Under the pieces are notes generated by a model. It had not been told where the DNA came from, did not search any database, and saw only the letters and a list, made by a program, of their open reading frames with translations. A stretch of DNA of 64,000 nucleotides. Source: Sphingomonas sp. Leaf32 (GTDB lineage Bacteria; Pseudomonadota; Alphaproteobacteria; Sphingomonadales; Sphingomonadaceae). The position numbers and the translations under genes are program-made. Location of the stretch: positions 211,510-275,509 of the forward strand of contig NZ_LMLA01000007.1 in the NCBI RefSeq assembly GCF_001421765.1, given 5' to 3'. This document shows, piece by piece, positions 29,901 to 38,500 of this stretch. The stretch's first letter is position 1, and each line of letters opens with the position of its first letter.

Positions 29901-30090
29901 GTTCATGCGCAGCTTCTATGGCGAGGCGCGCACCCACAGCATCGGCGAGGCGCTGCAACGCGCGCAGCGGACGTTGATCGCGCAGCCGCGCTATTCGCAT
30001 CCCTTCTACTGGGGGCCGTATTTCCTGGTGGGGGACAGCGCCAAGTCGATGCTGGGCGGCGGAGCAGGCGCGCGGGTCGCGGCGCGCTGA
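26977..30090 (+). CDS. CHAT-domain cysteine protease lipoprotein with TPR-like N-terminus, linked to TPS
   Basis: The 1037-residue protein starts at TTG 26977, which overlaps the tpsA stop (TTGA) and has AGGAGCC upstream. The N-terminus is a lipoprotein signal ending VLAGC (Cys21, followed by Thr, so outer-membrane sorting is expected). Residues of about 190-600 are helical, TPR-like. The C-terminal CHAT domain (about 700-1037) has the caspase-like dyad His872 in HFATHG and Cys921 in LSACDTAAG, and ends with the family's LIAQPRYSHPFYWGPYFLVG. The overlap forces coexpression with the exoprotein. Known CHAT proteases are caspase-like; separase and Craspase are relatives. Cleavage of TpsA or another envelope target is an inference. 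Confidence 0.9.
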   Translation: MIRSRIAPLLSGAAAAVLAGCTATPPARLDSFNLGSNAAGERCSAARNWGDAATPDPFSRAYAITCSSVAASRPLGSVRIVPVEPAAVAALDAQFDCADRRDVTIAGTPATAGRCFDRQTGLESIRLDLTRGQRRYVAAGAPAILPQVEEALTIAAGLRRPAVAATYVATASVDAATLPPRAGSVPADTLPLPEATASAALTQGIALNHKGLHVDASRVLNDALTRLTPDAPPALQAELLLEAGLADSNIRFPDAAAQHFEAARVIFVAVPAARTPFLLRKLDTYRALDAINRGAFAEALATLDRTGGMPGATDRPLEDAATLVALNQPAAGDRGMPALADTAQLSRLVLDAQSHYARSIALLGQGDRAGALREIDAAAGIYRPLTNERLDQTQLYWLGARIARQQGRLRAQAGEYRAALDHYTTTVDLLRRGSIANAGTGSEPAIAEAELERAAVYARAGASRADARSAFRDAVDAVIASGGTAPGGAIGMEDYLDLLVAESAKPAADTYDLFFRAVQAAGEPAVARQITELRNVVTADPAVGAAVRERADLERELTRLSYALSSGGEGAPGSSTAELNRARETAENRLLAVDAQLAADPRYRTLDESPATLAELRTALRPGETFLKLTTLNRRIYGMVVTADRTYLYQVAESEAARGAVLQLAEQLRASIDGDLALGKLVPFDEARAYTLYRLVSGPAAPVLAGSRAIVVDPSGPLQQLPVGVLVTRYTPDAPDAPRRDPFDFSRTAFLAATASISTALSPRSFLVSRALPASRAQRAFLGLGQNQPGSPVPAPGANGAIRVGFGCMVAADRLGAIARSLKPIDGRELTIAAGALGTRDAQFVTGAAFSDTGVEGRSDLDQYEVVHFATHGIEEGLWGCSKSPPALVTSFGQPGSDGLLDFSEIAKLKFDANLVVLSACDTAAGVRGEALRRAIGQEGPGSTLEGLVRAFLTANARSVLATYWQVSAERESTEFMRSFYGEARTHSIGEALQRAQRTLIAQPRYSHPFYWGPYFLVGDSAKSMLGGGAGARVAAR

Positions 30091-30092
30091 CC

Positions 30093-30866
30093 ATGCGCGC
30101 GCGGGCGATCGCGCTGGCCGGTGCCGGGGTGCTGGCGACCTGGGTGTGCCTGTGGGGCGTGACGCCGTTTGCCGATCACCTGATGCGGGGTGCTTCCCCG
30201 GCGGTGGCGGAGACCGGGTTCAATGTGGTCGTCTTCGGCGCGATCCTGTTGCTGGCGTGGGGGCTGGGCAGGGTTGCGGGCGTGTCGTGGCGATGGACCG
30301 GGTTCGCACGGGGGGCTGCGGTCGGGCTGGCCGCCGTGCTGCTGGCGGTCGGCTATTGCGCGCTGGCCGGGACGCTGGGTCGGGGTGGCGGCCCGTCCGC
30401 GTCGTTCACGCTGCCGCTGGGGCTGCTGGTCGTACTGGTCCAGGTGACGGCGGAGGAGGCGATGTTCCGGGGCCATGTCCAGCCGTTGCTGGTGCGCGCC
30501 GCGGGGGCCGGGGTGGCGGTGCCGCTGACGGCGGTGGCGTTCGCCGCGCTCCATGCGGTGCTGGGCGGGGTGGAACCGGTGATGCTCGCCAACATGCTGC
30601 TGGGCGGCGTGCTGTTCGGGCTGCTGGCGCTGTATCGCGGACTGGGAGCGGCGATCGGCGCGCATGTCGCGTGGAACGGTGTCGAGCAACTGGGCGTCGG
30701 GTTGGACCCGAACCCCGGCATCGGGCCGTTCGGGGCGGCGATCGACCTCGACCTGTCGGGTGCCGCCTTATGGGGCGGGACGACGGCGGGGCTGAACGGC
30801 AGTGTCGCCATGACCCTGGCGTTGCTGGCGGCGATCCTGTTCGTCGTCTGGCGGCGGCCGGTGTGA
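30093..30866 (+). CDS. CPBP-family intramembrane metalloprotease (CAAX protease-like)
   Basis: The 257-residue membrane protein has about eight hydrophobic segments and all three ABI/CPBP motifs: EEAMFR (E121, E122, R126), FAALH (F150, H154) and HVAWN (H191, N195). It starts at ATG 30093, 2 bp after the CHAT gene, so it is probably the last gene of the TPS-CHAT operon. It ends 2 bp before the convergent M23 gene. CPBP proteins process or modify membrane proteins, prenylated peptides or bacteriocin-related products. Its substrate here is unknown. Confidence 0.88.
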   Translation: MRARAIALAGAGVLATWVCLWGVTPFADHLMRGASPAVAETGFNVVVFGAILLLAWGLGRVAGVSWRWTGFARGAAVGLAAVLLAVGYCALAGTLGRGGGPSASFTLPLGLLVVLVQVTAEEAMFRGHVQPLLVRAAGAGVAVPLTAVAFAALHAVLGGVEPVMLANMLLGGVLFGLLALYRGLGAAIGAHVAWNGVEQLGVGLDPNPGIGPFGAAIDLDLSGAALWGGTTAGLNGSVAMTLALLAAILFVVWRRPV

Positions 30867-30868
30867 AG

Positions 30869-32188
30869 CTACATCGTCTCCGCCCGTTTCGCGTCGATCG
30901 CGTCGCGTACCTTGCGGAAGGCGGCCATCGCCGTGCCGGGGATCGATCGGCCGCCGCCGGTTTCGATCGACATCGGATCGACCGCCTGACCATCGATATG
31001 GACCTCGTAATGCAGATGCGGGCCGGTCGAGCGGCCGGTGGTGCCGACCTCGCCAATCTGCGTGCCCTGCGCCACGCGGCTGCCGGGCACGATCGCGGCG
31101 GCGATGCGGTTCATGTGCAGGTAGAGCGTTTCCCAGCCATTGTCGTGGCGCAGCCGGACGAAATTGCCGTTCGCGCCCTTCATGCCGGCAAAGGTGACGG
31201 TGGCGTCGCCCGCCGCGAAGATCGGCGTGCCGGTCGGCGCGGCGAAATCGGTGCCGCGATGCAGCTTGCGGAACCCCAGGATCGGATGGCCGCGCATCCC
31301 GAACCCCGAACTGATCCGCGCCGCATCGACGGGCGTGCGCATCAGCGCGCGCCGGCTGCTGCGTCCGCTGCTGTCGAACCATTCCGCCTCTGCCTCGCCC
31401 GGCAGGCGATAGTGATAGAGCGCGCGGGTCTTGGCGGCGGTGGCGAGCGAGGCATAGACCAGTCGCGGCGCGCCGACCGGTTCGCCATCGGCGTTGACGC
31501 GCTCCTCGAACCCCGCTTCGAACACGTCGCCCGCCGATACCTCGCGCTGGATGTCGAAGTCGTAGCGAAAGGCGTTGGCGAACGCGCCGACCAGGACGTC
31601 GTTGACCCCGGCCGCGACGGCGGAACTGTAGAAGCTCTCCCCATCCAGCTCGCCGCGCACGAAGCGCAGCCGGCGGGTAAGGTTCGCGGACAGCGGCCTG
31701 GCGATCAGCGTGCCGTCGCCGCCGCGACCGATCGCGACGCCGCCGCCATCGGCATGGGTGACGGTGACGTCGTGCAGGGTGGTGCCCGCCAGCGTGACGT
31801 CGAGGCGGAGCAGGCCCGGCGTGTCGCCCAGCGCGCCCTGCGCCAGTTCGGCGGCATGGGTAGCATCGGCGGCGGCGATGCCGAGCGAGCGCAGCGTCGG
31901 CGCGATGGCGGCAGTCCCGGCGATGTTGAGCACCCGCTGGTCATAGTTTGCACCCGCGCTGGGGACCGGCGCGGGCGTCGGGGCGACGGCACTTTTGTCC
32001 GCCGGCCGGGCGGCATAGGCGAGGATCGCTCCGCCCAGCGTGACGGCGACGCTGGCGATCAGCGGCGTCCGGTTCCGGGTATGCCCGACCGGCGGCGGTA
32101 CGGCAGTCGACGCAGGAGCCGGTGCGGGGCGGGGGCGGCTCCACGAGCGCGGGTCGTAGGACGGTTCGGGATCGTCGCGATGCTGCAT
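30869..32188 (-). CDS. M23-family peptidoglycan endopeptidase with N-terminal membrane anchor
   Basis: The 439-residue protein has a cytoplasmic Pro/Arg-rich tail (1-40), one transmembrane helix (about 43-60), an intermediate domain, and a LytM/M23 domain (about 285-400). The zinc ligands are H310 and D314 (KLHRGTD) and H393 with H391 (HLHYEVH). The ATG is at 32188 with AAGGGCAGG before it; the open frame extends further upstream but without a better start. It diverges from tssK across 119 bp that contain a hairpin. A cell-wall cutter next to tssK-tssL-tssM suggests local peptidoglycan opening for the T6SS envelope complex (inference). General cell-wall maintenance is the alternative. Confidence 0.88.
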   Translation of the reverse strand: MQHRDDPEPSYDPRSWSRPRPAPAPASTAVPPPVGHTRNRTPLIASVAVTLGGAILAYAARPADKSAVAPTPAPVPSAGANYDQRVLNIAGTAAIAPTLRSLGIAAADATHAAELAQGALGDTPGLLRLDVTLAGTTLHDVTVTHADGGGVAIGRGGDGTLIARPLSANLTRRLRFVRGELDGESFYSSAVAAGVNDVLVGAFANAFRYDFDIQREVSAGDVFEAGFEERVNADGEPVGAPRLVYASLATAAKTRALYHYRLPGEAEAEWFDSSGRSSRRALMRTPVDAARISSGFGMRGHPILGFRKLHRGTDFAAPTGTPIFAAGDATVTFAGMKGANGNFVRLRHDNGWETLYLHMNRIAAAIVPGSRVAQGTQIGEVGTTGRSTGPHLHYEVHIDGQAVDPMSIETGGGRSIPGTAMAAFRKVRDAIDAKRAETM

Positions 32189-32204
32189 GGCCTGCCCTTG
32201 GAAC

Positions 32205-32240
32205 CAATAGCGGCGCCGGGCGTCCCTCCGGCAGCTATTG
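32205..32240. promoter_or_regulatory. Hairpin-forming inverted repeat in the divergent M23 / tssK intergenic region
   Basis: CAATAGC at 32205-32211 pairs perfectly with GCTATTG at 32234-32240. Nested inside, GCCGG (32215-32219) pairs with CCGGC (32228-32232). It sits 17 bp before the M23 start and about 68 bp before the tssK start. It could be an operator or an mRNA leader structure. Function is unproven. Confidence 0.35.
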
Positions 32241-32307
32241 CTGTGGCGAAACGATCTGGCGGTAACTTGGCTCCGGCGCGGTGTGTTTCGTTGGGAGGGG
32301 GAATAGG

Positions 32308-33645
32308 TTGGTGAAGAACCGCGTGGCATGGTCCGAGGGCATGTTCCTGCGGCCCCAGCATTTTCAGGCGCAGGACCGCCATGCCGAGGCGCAGCTGAAC
32401 GCGCGGATCGCATCGATCCGGCCATGGGCGTGGGGTCTGACCGAACTGGTGATCGACGAGGATGTGGCGACGCTCGGCAAGTTCGCGGTGACGCGCGCGA
32501 CCGGTATCCTGCCTGACGGGACGCCGTTCTCCATTCCCGACGACATCCCGCCGCCGCCGCCGCTCGACATCCCCGCTGACGCGCGCGACGCGCTGATCTC
32601 ACTGACGCTGCCGGTGTCGCAACCGGGCGCGGTGCAGTTTCGCGAGGCGGACAGCGGCAGCCCGGACGCGCGCTTCCTGGTCGACGATGCCGAGGTCGCC
32701 GATTCCTTTTCCAGCGACCGGACCAGCGAGCCGGTCGGCCTGGCGCGCCCCAATCTCCGCTTCGGCGTCACCCGCGACCAGACCTATGGCCGGGTGACGC
32801 TGGGCCTCGCCCGCGTGCGGGAGGTGCAGAACAAGCGGGTGATGCTCGACGACCGCTATATCCCGGCGACGCTGGACATCGCGGCGGCGGCGCGGTTGCG
32901 CGGCGGACTGTCGGACATTGCCGGGCGCGCCGGGCAGCGCGCGGGCGAGCTGGCGCTGCGTGCGGTCGAGGCGACCGATGGCGGGTCGGACACCTTTGCC
33001 GGGTTCCTGCTGCTGCAGGCGCTCAACCGCTGGCTGCCGGTACTGGATCATCTCCAGCATCTGCCGATGGTCCATCCCGAACGGCTGTTCGAGGCGTTGG
33101 TGTCGATGGCGGGCGAGCTGGCGACGCTGATCCGGCCCGAACGCCGTGCACCGCCGCTGCCGCGCTACGACCATGAAGATCCGCAGCAATGTTTCGATCC
33201 GGTGTTCGACCTGCTCCAGTCGATGCTGTCGGCGGTGTTCGAACGCTCGGCGGTGCAGCTGCCGCTCGATCAGGCGGGGCCGGGGGCGTATGTGTCGCGG
33301 ATCACCGACCACGCGCTGTACCAGACCGGCTATTTCTACCTCGCGGTATCGGCTGCCGCGCCGGTCGAGGAAATCCGCGGCCTGTTCCCCTCGGTCGCGA
33401 AGATCGGCGCGGTGCAGCGGATGCGACAGATCGTCGATTCCGCGCTGCCGGGCGTGCCGCTGCGCCATACCCCCACCCCGCCGCCACAACTGCGGGTGCT
33501 GCCCGGATTCGTCTATTTCGAGCTGGATCGCGGCGTGCCAGACTGGGCGGAATTCCAGCAGGCGACTGCGCTGGGGCTGCATGTCGCGGGTGACTGGCCG
33601 GGGCTGAAGCTCGAACTGTGGTGCGTGAAACGGAGCGCGCGGTGA
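32308..33645 (+). CDS. tssK: T6SS baseplate-membrane linker TssK
   Basis: The 445-residue product contains the defining VAWSEGMFLRPQHFQAQDRH at the N-terminus, and a C-terminal domain with the HALYQTGYFYLAV and VYFELDR segments. TssK connects the baseplate to TssL/TssM. I chose TTG 32308, preceded by GGGAGGGGG; GTG 32311 directly after it would remove one residue. The stop overlaps the GTG start of tssL (GTGA). Confidence 0.96.
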   Translation: MVKNRVAWSEGMFLRPQHFQAQDRHAEAQLNARIASIRPWAWGLTELVIDEDVATLGKFAVTRATGILPDGTPFSIPDDIPPPPPLDIPADARDALISLTLPVSQPGAVQFREADSGSPDARFLVDDAEVADSFSSDRTSEPVGLARPNLRFGVTRDQTYGRVTLGLARVREVQNKRVMLDDRYIPATLDIAAAARLRGGLSDIAGRAGQRAGELALRAVEATDGGSDTFAGFLLLQALNRWLPVLDHLQHLPMVHPERLFEALVSMAGELATLIRPERRAPPLPRYDHEDPQQCFDPVFDLLQSMLSAVFERSAVQLPLDQAGPGAYVSRITDHALYQTGYFYLAVSAAAPVEEIRGLFPSVAKIGAVQRMRQIVDSALPGVPLRHTPTPPPQLRVLPGFVYFELDRGVPDWAEFQQATALGLHVAGDWPGLKLELWCVKRSAR

Positions 33646-35006
33646 CCGAAGACGGCGACGAGGGCGACAAGACGGTCTTCCGGCCGTCGCCATTGCAGGG
33701 GCTGCGACAGAATGCGGCATCGAATGCGGGCTATGGCGCGCCGCCGCCGCTGTCGCGCACCGGCCACGCGCCGGGGGGGGCAAGCCTCGCCCCGTCGCGA
33801 CTTTCCGAGGATGACGTGCCGCTGCCGGCCACGCCGCCCAAGGTCCGCAACATCATGCTGGCGGAGGCGGAGCCGGTACTCGCCCTGCTGGCGGCGGTGC
33901 GGGCGGGCCGGGTGCGGATGCCCATGCCCGAATTCCACCGCGAATGCGCCAAGGCGATCGCGACGTTCGAGCGCGCGATCGCCGCCCATTATCCCGAGGA
34001 AAAGCGCCAGCGCGCCAAATATGCGGTCTGCGCCACCGCCGACGACATCGCGCAGAACCTGCCGGGCATCGGCACTGACGGCGCCGAATGGGCGCGGCGG
34101 TCGATGGTCGTGCAGTTCTTCCACGAAAATATCGGTGGCGACCGGTTCTGGCAGCTGGTCGACGACATGCTGCGCACGCCGAACGACAATCTCGACCTAA
34201 TCGAGCTATTCCATGCGTGCCTGGCGGCCGGGTTCGAAGGGCGGTTCCGCGTGATGCCCGACGGGCGGCGGCGGTTGCAGGAGATCATGACCCGGCTGTA
34301 CGGCGCGCTGCCGCACGTCCGCAGCCTGTCGCAGGTCGAACTGGTTCCCAACTGGCGCGGCGAAAAGGCCCCGCCGGCGCGGATCGGGATGAACATCCTC
34401 GCGCTCGCGGCGGCGGGCGCGCTGGCGCTCCTCGTGCTGGTCTATGCCGTGCTGCGGTTGATGCTGGCGTCGAGCGGCGACATGCCGACCGACCGGCTGG
34501 CGGCGCTGAACCCCGACAGCCGCCTGACCCTGTCGCGCCCGGCCGAGACGATGGCGGCGGCGCGCAGCGAACAGGCGTCGCGCCTTGCCAAATTCCTCGA
34601 ACCCGAAATCCGCGAAGGGCTGGTGACGGTCGAGGAGGATGCGCAGACGGTGCGGGTGCGCACCACGGTCGGCCAGCTGTTCGAATCCGGGTCCGACGAA
34701 CTGGAGGCGGGGCGCGAGACGCTGTTCCACCGCATCGGTCGCGCGATCGAGGGGGAGCGGGGATCGGTGCTGATCGAGGGTCATGCCGATAACGACCGCG
34801 TCGCGACGGTGCGCTTCCCCGACAATATGGCGCTGTCGGAGGCACGGGCGGAAACGGTCGGGCGGCTGATCCGCGACGACCTGTCCGATCCGTCGCGCGT
34901 GACTACCAAGGGGCTGGGGGAAAGCGTGCCGATCGCCACCAACGATACGCCCGAGGGCAAGTCGCAGAACCGCCGGGTCGAGATCATCGTGCCGAGGCGT
35001 TCGTGA
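33642..35006 (+). CDS. tssL: T6SS inner-membrane protein TssL with C-terminal OmpA-like domain
   Basis: The 454-residue protein starts at GTG 33642 (GGAGCG upstream, overlapping the tssK stop). Its N-terminal tail contains DKTVFRPSP with Thr11, a likely phosphorylation site because PpkA carries the same motif twice. The DotU domain (about 75-235) includes the ATADDIAQNLPG-like segment and VVQFFHENIGGDRFW. One transmembrane helix lies near 246-272, and a periplasmic OmpA/peptidoglycan-binding domain (about 330-454) has IEGHADND and NRRVEIIVP. This is the extended, wall-binding form of TssL. In Agrobacterium, PpkA phosphorylates TssL and FHA binds it; the same control is proposed here. Confidence 0.95.
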   Translation: MTEDGDEGDKTVFRPSPLQGLRQNAASNAGYGAPPPLSRTGHAPGGASLAPSRLSEDDVPLPATPPKVRNIMLAEAEPVLALLAAVRAGRVRMPMPEFHRECAKAIATFERAIAAHYPEEKRQRAKYAVCATADDIAQNLPGIGTDGAEWARRSMVVQFFHENIGGDRFWQLVDDMLRTPNDNLDLIELFHACLAAGFEGRFRVMPDGRRRLQEIMTRLYGALPHVRSLSQVELVPNWRGEKAPPARIGMNILALAAAGALALLVLVYAVLRLMLASSGDMPTDRLAALNPDSRLTLSRPAETMAAARSEQASRLAKFLEPEIREGLVTVEEDAQTVRVRTTVGQLFESGSDELEAGRETLFHRIGRAIEGERGSVLIEGHADNDRVATVRFPDNMALSEARAETVGRLIRDDLSDPSRVTTKGLGESVPIATNDTPEGKSQNRRVEIIVPRRS

Positions 35007-38000
35007 TGCGGCGGTTCTTCACCAACTGGTATGCCGTCACGCTGTTGTCGGTGCTGGTGCTGGCGCTGATCGTCGTCTTCGCGCTGCCGCTGTTCTTCGC
35101 CTTCTTCCGCCCGTGGAGCGTGCGGATCGCGTTCGTCATCGGTATCGCGCTGCTGTGGGGCGCATGGTGGGGCTGGCGGCGCTGGCGGGCGAAGAAGCGG
35201 TCCGATGCGATCGCAAGGGAACTGGCCGGACCCGATGCGGCGGAGGAAGAGGGCAAGGCGCTGGGCAGCCGGATGGGCGACGCGCTGGCCAAGCTGCGCA
35301 GCGCGTCGGGCAATCGCCGCGATTATCTCTACAGCCGCCCATGGTATGTCATCATCGGCCCGCCGGGTGCGGGCAAGACGACGGCGCTGCTCCATTCGGG
35401 CCTGCGCTTCCCGTTCGTCGAACAGGCGGCGAAGGGCGTGGGCGGCACCCGCAACCTCGACTTCTGGTTCGCCGACGAAGCGGTGCTGGTCGACACCGCC
35501 GGGCGCTATACCACGCAGGATTCGGACGCGACCGTCGATGCGGCGGGGTGGAGCGCGTTCCTGAACCTGCTCAAGCGCCATCGTCCGGCGCAACCGATCA
35601 ACGGCATCATCGTCGCGATCGGCGTCGACACGCTGGTCGGCAGCGACTGTGCGGCGATCGACGCCCATGCGAGCGCGGTGCGGCGGCGGCTGGTCGAGCT
35701 GCGCCGGACGCTGGAGACGGCGGTCCCGGTCTATCTGATCGTGACCAAGGCCGATCTGCTGGCCGGGTTCGATACCTATTTCGACGACCTCGACGTCGAG
35801 GGACGGCGCGCGGTGTTCGGTGCGACGCTGCCCTATGGCGATGGCCGCCCGAGCGCCGAGGCGCTGGCGCAGACGTTCGACGTGTCGGCGCAAGCGATCG
35901 CCGACCGGCAGGCCCGGCGGTTGTTCGAGGAAGTCGATCAGCGCCGGCGCGGCATGATGCTGGGTTTCCCGGCCCAGTTGCGGAGTCTCCGCGCACGGTT
36001 GATGCGGTTTGCCGAAGGGGCGTTCGTCGCGGGCGACGATGCCCCGGCGCAGCTACGCGGCTTCTACCTGACCAGTGGCGTGCAGGAAGGCGCGCCGCTC
36101 GACCGCATCCTCGCCGCGATGGGCGACGTGTACGAGGCGCCGGCCGGGGGCGTGGAGACGCGCAGCCGCGCTTATTTCCTCAACCGGTTGCTGACCGAGG
36201 TGATGTTTCCCGAAGCCGGGCTGGGGTCGACCGACCTGCGCGCGCGGACGCGGCATCGCGCGCGTCTGGTTGCGGCGCTGGCGGCGATCGGGATCGCGAC
36301 CGCGCTGGTGCTGACGGCATGGGGCATCAGCTATGCCCGCAACCGCACGTTCCAGAACCGGCTGGCCGAGCGCGCACAGCTGGCCGAGAAGCAGCTGCGC
36401 GAAGCGGGCGTCGATCTGGTGCAGGTGCGCGAGGACGATGCCGACCTGCGCGCCGCGCTGCCCGCGCTGGATACGCTGCGCAATCTGCCGCGCGGCTATG
36501 CCGAACGGCGTGCCGGCGGACCGCCGCTGATGATGACGTTCGGGCTGTACCAGTCGAGCCTGAGCAGCCAAGCGGAGGAAAGCTACCGCGTGGCGCTGCG
36601 GCGGATCATGCTGCCGCGGCTGTTGCTGCGGCTGGAGGCGGTGATGCGTGCCGACGGGCGCGATCCGATGCGGCTGTACGAACCGCTGAAAGTCTATCTG
36701 ATGCTCGGCCAGCAGGGGCCGATGGATGCGAAGGCGGTGAAGGCATGGGTGACCGCCGACTGGGCAGGCGAACTCTACCCCGGTGCCGACAGCCAGGCGG
36801 AGCGCACCGCGCTGACCCGGCATCTCGACGCGCTGCTGGAGGATCGCGACATGGCGTCGGTCTGGGCCAATCGCCGCCCGCCGCTCGATGCCGGGTTGGT
36901 GGCGTCGGCGCGGGCGGCGGTGCAGACGCTGAGCCTTGCCGATCGCGCCTATGCGGTGATGCGGCAGAAGGCGGCGTCGGCGGGGCCGGCATGGGAAGCG
37001 GCCAACATATTGTCGCAGGGCGATGTGCTGGCGTTCGCCAATCCGGATGCGGTCGCCGCCTATCGCATCCCCTATTTCTTCACCCGTGCGGGCTATGAGA
37101 AGGCGTATCTGCCGGGGTTGGCGACGGTGCAGCAGGATCTGAAGCGCGACCTGTGGGTGCTGGGCGGGGCCGGTGAGGCGGGCGTTGGCGAGGAATTGTC
37201 GAACGTCCGCCCCGGCGTCGCCGGCCTGTATGCGAAGGACTATATCGCCGCATGGGACGGGATCATCGCCGCGATGAAGCCCGGCGCCTATTTCCGCGAT
37301 CCCGCCGCGTTCGGCGCGCTGACCAAGAGTCCGTCGCCGCTCAAGCGCGTGCTGCTCGAACTGCGCAAGAACACGATTTTCACCGGCGGGGTGCAGGCCG
37401 GGCTGGCGCGGGCCGGACGCTATGGCATGAACCGTTCGCGGCTGGGTCGTGTCGCCAACGAAGTCGGTCGCGACCGCGCCAGCGGGATCGACGCGGGCGA
37501 CGAGATCAGCGGCTATTTCGCCAACCTGCACGAATATGTCGGTGACGGGCGCGGGTCCGCGCCGGTCGACGAGTTCATCGGCGGGATCAAGGCGGCGGGG
37601 CAGGCGGTGATCGCGGCGCAATCGGTCGGAGGCGGCGGCGGATCGGATGCGACGCAGGCGGCGATGGCCACCGCCCTCGCCACGGTCAAGGCATCGGCGG
37701 CGCAGGCCCCGCCGCAGCTGCAATCCTTCGTCAATGCGGCGGCGGGCGGCGGTGCCGCGGCGCAGATCGGCGCGGCGAGCGGTGCGGTGACCGATGCCTA
37801 TGCCCAGAGCGTCCTCCCGGCGTGTCAGGGGGTTGCCCAGGAGCACTACCCTTTCTTCGCAAGCGCCCCGGATGCGCCGATGGCTGAGACGTTGCGCGTC
37901 TTCGGCATGGGCGGGGTGATCGATTCCTTCGTGCAGCAGCGGCTGGCGACGATGATCGATACCGGTGGGCCGGTATGGCGCTGGCGCGACGGCGATCCGG

Positions 38001-38500
38001 TGGCGGCGGCGCTGAACCCGGCCACGCCCGAGGCATTCGCGCGCAGTGCCGAACTGCGCGACCTGCTGGCCGGCGGGTTGCCGATCAAGGTGGCGGTGTC
38101 GCGCTTCGGGCAGGGAGTCGCGACGGTCGAGCTGTCGAGCGGCGGAACGCGCTATCGCTTCACCCCGACCGGCAATCAGCCGCGCCCGCTGCTCTGGTCG
38201 GCCAATGGCGGCCTGCCCGAGGCGTCGCTGATCCTCTATGGTCCGCCCGCGCCCGGTGCCGCGCCGGCCGGCGGCGATGCCCCGCCCGGACCGGAACTCG
38301 CCCGGATCGAGGCGGAGGGGCCGTGGGCGCTGTTCCGGCTGATGGACCGTGCCGAAAAGCGCAATGCCGGCGAGCAGCGGATCGAGGCGGGGTTCGGCGA
38401 CGGCGCAGCGCGCAGCACCTTGGCCATCGTGCTTCCGACGAAGCGCAATCCGTTCAGCCGTGCCGGACTGTGGTCGTTTCGCTGCCCGAGGACGCTATGA
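35006..38500 (+). CDS. tssM: T6SS inner-membrane complex protein TssM (IcmF)
   Basis: The 1164-residue protein has two N-terminal transmembrane helices (about 11-34 and 40-57), a cytoplasmic NTPase-like domain with Walker A GPPGAGKT at 118-125 and DTAGRY, a third transmembrane helix near 415-438, and a long periplasmic region ending in the C2-like domain. It spans the periplasm and recruits the tail complex. ATG 35006 overlaps the tssL stop (TGATG). The stop overlaps the tagF start (ATGA). Confidence 0.96.
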   Translation: MRRFFTNWYAVTLLSVLVLALIVVFALPLFFAFFRPWSVRIAFVIGIALLWGAWWGWRRWRAKKRSDAIARELAGPDAAEEEGKALGSRMGDALAKLRSASGNRRDYLYSRPWYVIIGPPGAGKTTALLHSGLRFPFVEQAAKGVGGTRNLDFWFADEAVLVDTAGRYTTQDSDATVDAAGWSAFLNLLKRHRPAQPINGIIVAIGVDTLVGSDCAAIDAHASAVRRRLVELRRTLETAVPVYLIVTKADLLAGFDTYFDDLDVEGRRAVFGATLPYGDGRPSAEALAQTFDVSAQAIADRQARRLFEEVDQRRRGMMLGFPAQLRSLRARLMRFAEGAFVAGDDAPAQLRGFYLTSGVQEGAPLDRILAAMGDVYEAPAGGVETRSRAYFLNRLLTEVMFPEAGLGSTDLRARTRHRARLVAALAAIGIATALVLTAWGISYARNRTFQNRLAERAQLAEKQLREAGVDLVQVREDDADLRAALPALDTLRNLPRGYAERRAGGPPLMMTFGLYQSSLSSQAEESYRVALRRIMLPRLLLRLEAVMRADGRDPMRLYEPLKVYLMLGQQGPMDAKAVKAWVTADWAGELYPGADSQAERTALTRHLDALLEDRDMASVWANRRPPLDAGLVASARAAVQTLSLADRAYAVMRQKAASAGPAWEAANILSQGDVLAFANPDAVAAYRIPYFFTRAGYEKAYLPGLATVQQDLKRDLWVLGGAGEAGVGEELSNVRPGVAGLYAKDYIAAWDGIIAAMKPGAYFRDPAAFGALTKSPSPLKRVLLELRKNTIFTGGVQAGLARAGRYGMNRSRLGRVANEVGRDRASGIDAGDEISGYFANLHEYVGDGRGSAPVDEFIGGIKAAGQAVIAAQSVGGGGGSDATQAAMATALATVKASAAQAPPQLQSFVNAAAGGGAAAQIGAASGAVTDAYAQSVLPACQGVAQEHYPFFASAPDAPMAETLRVFGMGGVIDSFVQQRLATMIDTGGPVWRWRDGDPVAAALNPATPEAFARSAELRDLLAGGLPIKVAVSRFGQGVATVELSSGGTRYRFTPTGNQPRPLLWSANGGLPEASLILYGPPAPGAAPAGGDAPPGPELARIEAEGPWALFRLMDRAEKRNAGEQRIEAGFGDGAARSTLAIVLPTKRNPFSRAGLWSFRCPRTL

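Noticed and set aside
23987..30000. Very long antisense frames opposite tpsA and the CHAT gene
   Set aside because: Low-complexity Arg/Gln/Pro-rich translations without starts, domains or ribosome sites; the plus-strand genes are well supported.
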